Positions 57,415-64,000 of a stretch of DNA of 64,000 bases are shown here, piece after piece. This DNA is from Haliclystus octoradiatus. Lineage: Eukaryota; Cnidaria; Staurozoa; Stauromedusae; Haliclystidae. The position numbers and the translations under genes are program-made. How positions within the stretch are numbered: position 1 is the stretch's first letter; every line of letters starts with the position of its first letter. The stretch lies in contig OU744446.1 of assembly GCA_916610825.1 (NCBI GenBank), positions 33,275,436-33,339,435 on the forward strand, read 5' to 3'. The notes under the pieces were generated by a model that did not search any database, had not been told where the DNA came from, and saw only the letters and a list, made by a program, of their open reading frames with translations.

Positions 57415-57422
57415 CCTTGAAT

Positions 57423-58382
57423 GTTCTAAATATATTTAGTGAATGAAACATAACATGTAATGATAGCAAAGAAAAAAGAAAAAGACGTAGAGCAGCGAGT
57501 GACATGTTGTTTGCTCACAACCATCTACACTCTCGATCGGCTCTCACAGCAACTGTCGGATATACATATTTCATGTATTATAATAATGCGATATTGACAC
57601 CATAGACGTCAGCCAATCATTGGCAAGGGAGCATTTATTGGCATAACAAAATCCGAATTTTGTGATGTTATAAATGAATTATCGATCAATATATATCGAC
57701 GTCTCAGTGACTCAGGCCACTTTACCGAGTAAATAAAATAACAGTTTCATTCCTGATTAAAAAGTTTCTTGAATCTTACTCAGCTATGCAACTACTGTGA
57801 TTATGTTGGATTTCTACAGTAAAACAAGATATAATGGCAGTATAATGGCAGCATTGATGGTAGTCAAATCTTTTGTAGCCCTTTTGAAATTTTTTATCTT
57901 GAATATTTTGGTATGAAAATGATGCAGAATTCTTTGGTATGATAATATATAAGTCAATCAGGAAAGAAAAAATATTAAAAATGTTACACTGGAACTACTG
58001 CCAGGCTCTTTCCGTCCAAATAAAATGGGCCTCCTTAAAAATGTCGGGTGTGAACTTGCTTTGCATAAATCTTAATTATTTTTGCTGATAATTGTACCTT
58101 GACATATTATCTTGGATTCTACCTTGGATTGGATTTTTTTAACGGTGCAGTCATATTAACAACCATTCAATCAGATAAATTCCTTAATATTTTAATATAC
58201 GGCCCATAGAAACAAAGAGACAAAACATGAAAATAATTAGACCACAGGGAATTCATTCACATGAGCTGCATGAGCAGGTCTATAATTGTGTTCAATTAAT
58301 ATATTTTATCAGTGAATGCAGATGCTTGCCGAACGATGTGCTTATCGTTTATATGTAAGCGAAGGATTTTACCTGGTATAAC
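57423..58382. other. intergenic, upstream of the secreted-protein gene
   Basis: The first 50-100 bp continue the host repeat into which the hAT-like element inserted (gttctaaatatatttag). The rest is AT-rich. I see no clear TATA box; promoter elements for the gene at 58,383 are expected here but not identifiable. Confidence 0.4.
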
Positions 58383-59682
58383 ATGATGCCGCTATTAAAA
58401 CACTTCATTTTAAATTATGGAGTTTGCTTCTTTCTGAATTTTGTGGCACGTTGTATGAGAGATTGCCAAACTGGTAGCATGCCAAAGAATCCTATCACAA
58501 ATGGACAAATCCTAAATACTGATATCGGTATGTTTTACACAGCACAACCATTCCAAATCTATTCTAACACAACGAAAGGAAGATGTACGATGATATTTGC
58601 CGTTAGACCAGAATTTTTATCTATGAATGTTATTGGTGTAGACATCACCAATGTAGCGTGTCAAATGTTTAAAACGAAAGCCAATGAAGAATTCAACGAG
58701 GATGGAATTCTAGTCGTGAAGGCATTTTCAAACTATGTCGAAAAATTTACAAGTAAGTTTAATAGTTGATAGCTACGTGATTTATGTGAATAATAGCTCT
58801 GAGCTTGTCGTACATATATTTCATCAATATATAAATCTAAATATATATCAGCCCAATGGGATTTTAAATCAATTCACATGTCCTTGGTGAATGCCACATC
58901 AAAGGATATCTCGTATGCACCATTCATTGAAAAAATTAACATAATTCGTATGGTTTCCAATTTTTTTATTCCAAGAAGGAAGACCATGTCTTCTTTCTTA
59001 TGATATTATTTTCTTTGCTGTTGTTGATGCTGCTTCTGCGGTGTTGTCGATAGTTTTATTTTATTGATTTTGCCGCGTGTTGCCCGTAGCAGCTGCTTGT
59101 TGGGGTGTTTGGTGGAAGTTAGGTTACTTATTTTACTTCAATGATACTATGTTATTAAAATATTACATAGAGCGTTTTTTTCCCTTCAATATCATTCTCA
59201 ACTCAACACTCAATTTAGTATGTTATGTACGTACAAATTTTATTTCAGAATACATCAAAGCAGCTCTAAATTCGATTGATATTGAAACCAAGGATGAAAA
59301 GCCAGGCAGTTTCTATTTCATTCAACCCACCGGGTACTACAGAATAAGATTAAATCATATCAGTGGTGGATTTAAATGTACACGATCTGCTATTCAAATG
59401 CCGTTTGGGTGTTATTATCAAAGACCCACAGCAAATTGCTTGGTGTTGACAAAAGACGTCCGTGGTGGACTCATTGCTGATAAATCAGCATTTTCTGAAT
59501 ATGAGGGTGATGGCATGAATACAAACTTTGTAGCCACTCATGATTGTTTTCAATTGAGTCAATACCAACAGTACTCATTTTGGTATTCTGAAGATTTTCG
59601 TAATACTGCAGAAGCTGGCAATTCTGGAAAGACAACAGTTGATATGCTGGTGGAAATATGTCAAAAGTTTAATTGTAATTAA
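58383..59682 (+). CDS. predicted secreted cysteine-rich protein, two exons, unknown family
   Basis: Exon 1 is 58383-58752 (ATG ATG start, donor ACAA|gtaagt) and exon 2 is 59249-59682 (acceptor tatttcag, stop TAA). The 370 and 434 nt join in frame to 267 residues. The start MMPLLKHFILNYGVCFFLNF looks like a signal peptide, followed by RCMRDCQTGSMPKN. The mature part has ten cysteines (RC, DC, GRC, VAC, FKC, FGC, NC, HDC, IC, FNC), enough for five disulfides, with aromatic-rich stretches GSFYFIQPTGYYRIRLNHIS and QLSQYQQYSFWYSEDFR. I do not recognise a family. It is unrelated to the thrombospondin gene upstream and lies about 3.4 kb downstream of it. Splicing and frame argue for a real gene; the start is the first Met of the ORF and a non-coding 5' exon is possible. 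Confidence 0.72.
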
Positions 59683-59793
59683 TGGATTATTACGAAATAT
59701 ATCTGATATATCTGTTTCTATCCACTATTTATTCGTATTGGTATAACACATTCACAGTCACATCCACTGTTATTGAATATAATTATCAGGCCA

Positions 59794-59799
59794 AATAAA
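59794..59799 (+). promoter_or_regulatory. poly(A) signal AATAAA
   Basis: A canonical AATAAA lies 112 nt after the stop codon of the two-exon secreted-protein gene, within ccaaataaaagagg. Position and strand fit its 3' end; cleavage would fall near 59810-59830. Confidence 0.55.
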
Positions 59800-60195
59800 A
59801 GAGGCAACACTGTATATAATAGTTGACAAATGTTTAGAGGAAAATCATCAAATCGTCTCTTAAAGGTGATCAGTCATTGTATTTGTTTAGACGAGCATTC
59901 ATAAACGGACACATTGTATGATATTTACGTAGCATTGAAAAATATCAACTTATACACCCTGTATATAATCATATACTATAACCGTGATATGGTTTGCATC
60001 ATTAAAGATTCATTTAATTGAATTGTATGCTTATAGAATATACTGATTGGATGCATTAATAAGAAAAGTTGCAATGACGTCACAGATAACTGTGCCCTAT
60101 TGTAGATCCTTTATGCATTTTGCATTTTTATCATTGAAACAAAAACAGCTGTCTTTCAAATGTAGGAGATTATGTTCTGGATCTGTCATACTGTC

Positions 60196-60325
60196 CAATC
60201 TGTTATAACAGTCACCTCTATACTGTGCTCACCTGTCTATAGTAGCCACTCTTGAAAAGTGTAAAAGAATATGTTCTATAGAATCAACCCTCTATTTAAA
60301 AGCCACCTGCATTAAAAGAGCTTAT
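60196..60325. repeat. palindromic MITE copy, truncated
   Basis: tctgttataacagtcacctc at the left and aaccctctatttaaaagccacc near the right match the family at 50-215. It abuts the LINE fragment at 60,330. Confidence 0.55.
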
Positions 60326-60329
60326 TATC

Positions 60330-60545
60330 AAAAGACCAATTTGGATTTCTGTCTAAAAGATCTCGATGGTGTCAAACTTTTCTCAGTGGTAGTTATCAGC
60401 TATAAATGAAAGAAAGTGGTTGGATATTTCTCATTAAAAACTTTAATCTAACTTGTAATGCATACGGAATCTGTTATAAACTTCTAGAATGGGTTGAATC
60501 TTTCTTAATAAACTCTAAACCGTTTACATAACAGCAGCGAGCCCG
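60330..60545 (+). pseudogene. degenerate LINE reverse-transcriptase fragment (CR1/Jockey-like)
   Basis: Broken frames on the + strand give LLSKDQFGFLSKRS, the (Q)xGFxxxRS motif, and YGICYKLLEWVESFLINSKP, the YGIxGxLLxWxxSFL block between the RT palm and thumb. A frameshift and deletion separate them and the catalytic YxDD region is absent. It is a dead fragment of about 210 bp. Confidence 0.7.
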
Positions 60546-60704
60546 CGAACATATCGCGCTCACTCGTTACGACACCTAGCTTTGAATCTCCATTTCTCAT
60601 GATTTGAAATGGTCGCTTTTCTCAACGCTTATTTCTCGAAAGCTAATTATCCATTTGCCGTAAACATTTAGCAGAGTAATCAAAACACTCAATAAAGTGA
60701 TTTA

Positions 60705-61072
60705 GACGATATCGCCTTACCGAAGGCACCTGTGCCATTTTTCTGTTTCTAGAGAAGTGGTTCTTGGCTCTTTCGCTGAGAGCAATGATGTTAAACACTC
60801 TTTATTGATCTCAGCCGCGACATTACAGATCAATTTCAACAGATTTCATAGTAGATAGGTCTCGATTGTCACTGTGCAACGATGCCCCCGCAGCTACTCG
60901 CAATGCAGTTTCCTTTTGACCATTCCATCCGCCATCCTTAGATGGTACTGATTTGATGTTTTAGATAAAGTCAAGGCTGAGTTGACCTCAGGGGGATTTG
61001 AACCACAGTTGATCAGATATGATTTGATCTAGCCTTAATTTCGCTTGCTTTGCCATCTGAGCTAGTCCTCCA
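60705..61072 (-). mobile_element. tRNA-derived SINE, family A
   Basis: The + strand shows tatcgccttaccgaaggcac at one end and gagctagtcctccattgaac at the head. Box B complement is gatttgaaccacagttgatc. Near full length. Confidence 0.86.
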
Positions 61073-61532
61073 TTGAACACTTGGTACAACAAATTGGGAG
61101 TTTTGGTTTTGCTATGAGTTGACCCTATTACTTCATCTGGTAAAGAAATCCCAAGCAGTTTTATTGATGGAAAAAGCATGTTTCAGTGTTTAGTTTACCT
61201 TACAACTAACATATTACGATACAGTATACTGATCAAAGGCATAAAGTTGACAATCACGCCTTGCAATCTCAAAGTTGAAACATGAAAATGCCATTTCTTT
61301 TGCCGTTGTGTACATATTTATAATCAACTACCTTTATTATTCTTTTCTTCGAAAACTGTATATAATTTTAAATCTAAACTACTCACTGAGGACTTGTCGA
61401 AATATCTTGAATATAATTAAATAAGTTTTTGCATATATTGTATATGAATCAACCATTGTTGTTTCACAGAAATATAAAATTGATTCATTTCTCAGTGTGC
61501 ATCATACACCAAATTCGAAAGAACAAGTGCAA

Positions 61533-61534
<2 letters not shown>

Positions 61535-61566
<32 letters not shown>
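61535..61566. repeat. (GAT)n microsatellite
   Basis: About ten GAT/ATG trinucleotide repeats. A shorter one lies at 63,573-63,588. Confidence 0.9.
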
Positions 61567-61567
<1 letters not shown>

Positions 61568-61762
61568 GAATTCTACATTTTCAACATTCGTCTGTCTTTA
61601 CAATGGCAATTATATTCTATGAAGTCTGAATTCCATAATTTGAATGACTGGAGAGATAATTTCCTCATAGCAACTAATCAGCTGTGAAGATAACGTAAGA
61701 CCTGTCAAAGTCATCATTAAATAAGATCGAAGATTTGGTCAAACCAACAAATTTCTATAAAA

Positions 61763-61958
61763 GAGGATTAGATCAGATGGCAGAGCAACTGAGCTTCTGA
61801 GACCGGAACATGTCTGATCGACTGTGGTTCAAATCCCCCAGAAGGTCAACTCAGCCACCATTGCTCTCAGTGAAAAGAGACACTCCTCTATTGTGCCACT
61901 CCTCTAGAAATAGAGGAGTCGTACGGGTGCCTTTGATAGGGCGACACCGTCTTAACTA
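61763..61958 (+). mobile_element. SINE family A, internally deleted
   Basis: Head aggattagatcagatggcag, box B gtggttcaaatcccccagaa, then a jump to gctctcagtgaaaagagaca and the tail gatagggcgacaccgtctta. A duplicated cactcctcta lies inside. Confidence 0.8.
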
Positions 61959-62079
61959 CTTTACAATTTACAATCGCATGAATAAATCAGATCGTGTGTT
62001 CATTTTTGTATATACACCAATGGCTGAGAACACATCCCTGTCGAACTCGACATTTGGAAAATAGGTGTCATAATCCAAC

Positions 62080-62417
62080 AATCGTATATAAAATGTGCTT
62101 TGTTGTCTGTATATAAACTTTCAATAGTACTGTATAAAAATGGCCAGTTATTTAGAGTTGGTCAAATTTTTTCAGAAGACCGTCATGAGAAAATGTGTCA
62201 AATGCTTTGCGTAGGTCAATAAAGCAGGAAAAAAGAGGTTTGTTGCATTTTGTGTATTTGGATAAAATGATTTTCAAGCAAAATATGTGATCCGTTGTTC
62301 TCTTGCCTTCCTGAAAGCCTGTGCATGACAATTTCAATAATCGTATTAGATTTTAAATAAACATTCACGCGCTTATGTATTAGACAAAACAATTTACCTA
62401 GAATACTGGTTAAACAG
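62080..62417 (-). pseudogene. LINE reverse-transcriptase fragment, part 2
   Basis: Minus strand. One frame reads CLTSILGKLFCLIHKRVNVY and, after a frameshift, the next reads CTGFQEGKRTTDHIFCLKII then FSCFIDLRKAFDTFSHDGLL. These are RT motifs 2-3 (QxGFxxGRxTxD) and A (FIDLRKAFDTVxH), where the palm aspartate sits. It continues to about 62,080 with ITGHFYTVLLKVYIQTTK. It is the 3' continuation of the fragment at 63,063-63,480, split by an inserted transposon. Confidence 0.8.
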
Positions 62418-63062
62418 GGGGTCAGAGACAAAGTGGACCAACCCACAAAACTGTAGTTTTGAGAAATTCAATGTTGAAAATGTGGGCTTCAGAGAAAAAT
62501 ATGTTCATTTATTTTATGTATCATTAGGTCTGTGCTGTATGTTTAGTGTATTATTTTCCTTCATCCAAAGCATTATCACTTCGTTTTGTATCATTACTGC
62601 CTCCGTTTTCCGGAGCTGAGTTGATCTTAGCAATCTTTACCGACCATTTTATTCCCAACAATGCGACTGTCTCCCGACATTTGCTTTGTTGTATACTCCT
62701 CTCCATGATTTCTTGTACATTTCCTTTCGATCTTTGCCCAGTTTTCAGGATTACGAGTTCTTTTGCGGGTTTTCTTTGAGGAAATAGGGCTTAGCCTGCC
62801 CTTCACTGTCAGCCATGTTGAAAAATATATTGATCGCGCCTGCAGGATTTTGTCAACGGTTTCAGAGAGTTGGTCCACTTTGCCCTTCAATCAAAGCACA
62901 AATACAGAGATTGACCAACATTCAACACAAAGCTGAGTTACAGTCAAATATAATGTGGATTGGTCCACTTTGCCACAGCACAGTTGGGCGTTTCTACTAT
63001 TGGACCCTGTGAAAACCTCGGAATGACAGTTTTGTGGGTTGGTCCACTTTGCCTCTGACCCC
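62418..63062. mobile_element. 645-bp DNA transposon remnant nested in the LINE
   Basis: Ends ggggtcagagacaaagtgga and tccactttgcctctgacccc are inverted repeats of about 37 bp with one mismatch. Three more copies of (t)tggtccactttgcc lie at the right end and inside, near 62,873 and 62,958. The minus strand encodes KKTRKRTRNPENWAKIERKC then TRNHGEEYTT (62,627-62,775). This K-R-x-RNPxxW...RxxGxxY motif resembles an N-terminal segment seen in transposon-like ORFs of invertebrates, though I cannot name the superfamily. No target duplication is clear. Confidence 0.72.
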
Positions 63063-63480
63063 TTCAAATACCACCATAATGCGACATGTTCAACTTATCA
63101 CCGCTTTTATGCAATGGTAGTATTAAGGATTCTTCTATTCTAAAGGCAAATCGCCTGATTGGAAAATTCTATTTAATAGTATTTCATAGATTGGTCAGAA
63201 TAGCTCAGGTGTAGCTTTAATCATTTCAGCTAAAACACCATCTTTTCCGGGAGACTTGCTCATTTTTAGATAAGATATCACAGATTCAATTTCCTCTTTC
63301 GAAATACTTTTATTGAGGTCTGATGCTAGAGTATCATCGCCCTCAACATTGGTCCGACAAAAAATTGGAATTTGTTGCTGCGAGGTTGGCTCATGTAATT
63401 GTTTGAAATTATTCAACAAAATATCTGGATCTGGGAGAGTGTTATGACTTATTTGCGTGTTCTGTTTTTGATTTTAATAG
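63063..63480 (-). pseudogene. LINE reverse-transcriptase fragment, part 1
   Basis: Minus strand: TLPDPDILLNNFKQL, then ISKEEIESVISYLKMSKSPG with KDGVLAEMIKATPELF, the EExxxxIxxLKxxKSPGxDG block that begins RT in many non-LTR retrotransposons. Stops follow, then in another frame LPLHKSGDKLNMSHYGGI, the P(L/I)xKxGDxxxxxNYRGI motif. The motif is cut at YGGI by the element ending at 63,062 and resumes beyond it at 62,417 with LTSILGKLF. It is nonfunctional. Confidence 0.82.
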
Positions 63481-64000
63481 TCTCCAAATTTATTTTTATT
63501 ATTTAGCATATACTTTCATTGATTTCTTGCAAATTGGACATACATTGTTGCATTTTTGACAATCGTATATTGATGATGATGATGATGTTTGTTTATTTGT
63601 TTATTATAATACCAATGTACCTTAATACAGGTGTCTGGTAGATGCATAAATTCTTGAATAATTTATATATATAGTTAACAATAATGACTGTCATCATTAC
63701 GGATTATATATACAGATCAAGTTATTGGAGATTACAAGTATGAGAAATTAATTATGAAGTATCTAATTTTGCAGTTTACTTAGTAAATTACATAACTAAC
63801 ACTGTCATACCTCATTGCAAACTACTGATGCAGATTTCGCAGCAAAAAAGATTTTTTGAGAAAGCAGCCAAATTAGCCACACAACTCTAGACATTCATGA
63901 TTGAAAAGGAGGTTTAATTTTTCAATTGATGCCATGTAGGTAAAGTTTAGAATGATCATTTCAACCTGACTGTACAATTGGGAACGTTGTTCTTTTTGAA
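63481..64000. other. window end, nothing recognised
   Basis: AT-rich sequence with a short GAT microsatellite (63,573-63,588). No ORF, SINE or transposon terminus is evident. Confidence 0.4.

Overview
The window is AT-rich animal nuclear DNA. It has short exons (mostly 50-300 bp) with consistent GT-AG boundaries, introns of about 0.2-7 kb, tRNA-derived SINEs, LINE remnants and foldback/MITE-type repeats. The domain set (LRR, FN3, cadherin, EGF, thrombospondin type 3 and C-terminal, laminin G) and the large repeat-rich introns point to a non-vertebrate metazoan. I cannot place it to phylum from the sequence alone.

Layout. From about 0.8 to 54.9 kb on the + strand lies one very large gene of which I can trace 44 exons. 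Every junction keeps one reading frame, giving about 1,880 residues ending in a stop at 54937-54939. The 5' end lies left of the window. Domain order: leucine-rich repeats (one per exon), LRR C-terminal cap, fibronectin III, a Cys-rich module, a fibro-slime/PA14-like module, cadherin-like repeats, Cys-rich GCC/TNFR-like modules, EGF-like modules, the thrombospondin type 3 calcium wire, the thrombospondin C-terminal lectin-like domain, and a laminin-G-like extension with a short basic tail. This is a giant secreted or pericellular thrombospondin-family matrix protein. A second, unrelated two-exon gene (58383-59682, +) predicts a 267-residue secreted protein with ten cysteines after its signal peptide, which I do not recognise.

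Repeats. From 1 to about 37,015 the introns are packed with palindromic foldback elements built from an 11-bp unit (AGTTCATGAAC) and bounded by CCCCTGCGAAAAACAGTTCA and its complement. They stop abruptly; none is seen from about 37 kb to 64 kb. From 37 kb the introns instead carry a roughly 3.0-kb non-coding unit: one old diverged copy (from about 40.7 kb) and two nearly identical tandem copies (44.9-51.0 kb). A tRNA-derived SINE family (about 350 bp) has around ten copies on both strands, some with target-site duplications. Other SINE families, perfect hairpins (34.45 and 29.13 kb), a 1.33-kb hAT-like element with an 8-bp duplication (56.1-57.4 kb), LINE fragments (60.3 and 62.1-63.5 kb) and a DNA transposon nested in a LINE (62.4-63.1 kb) fill the rest.
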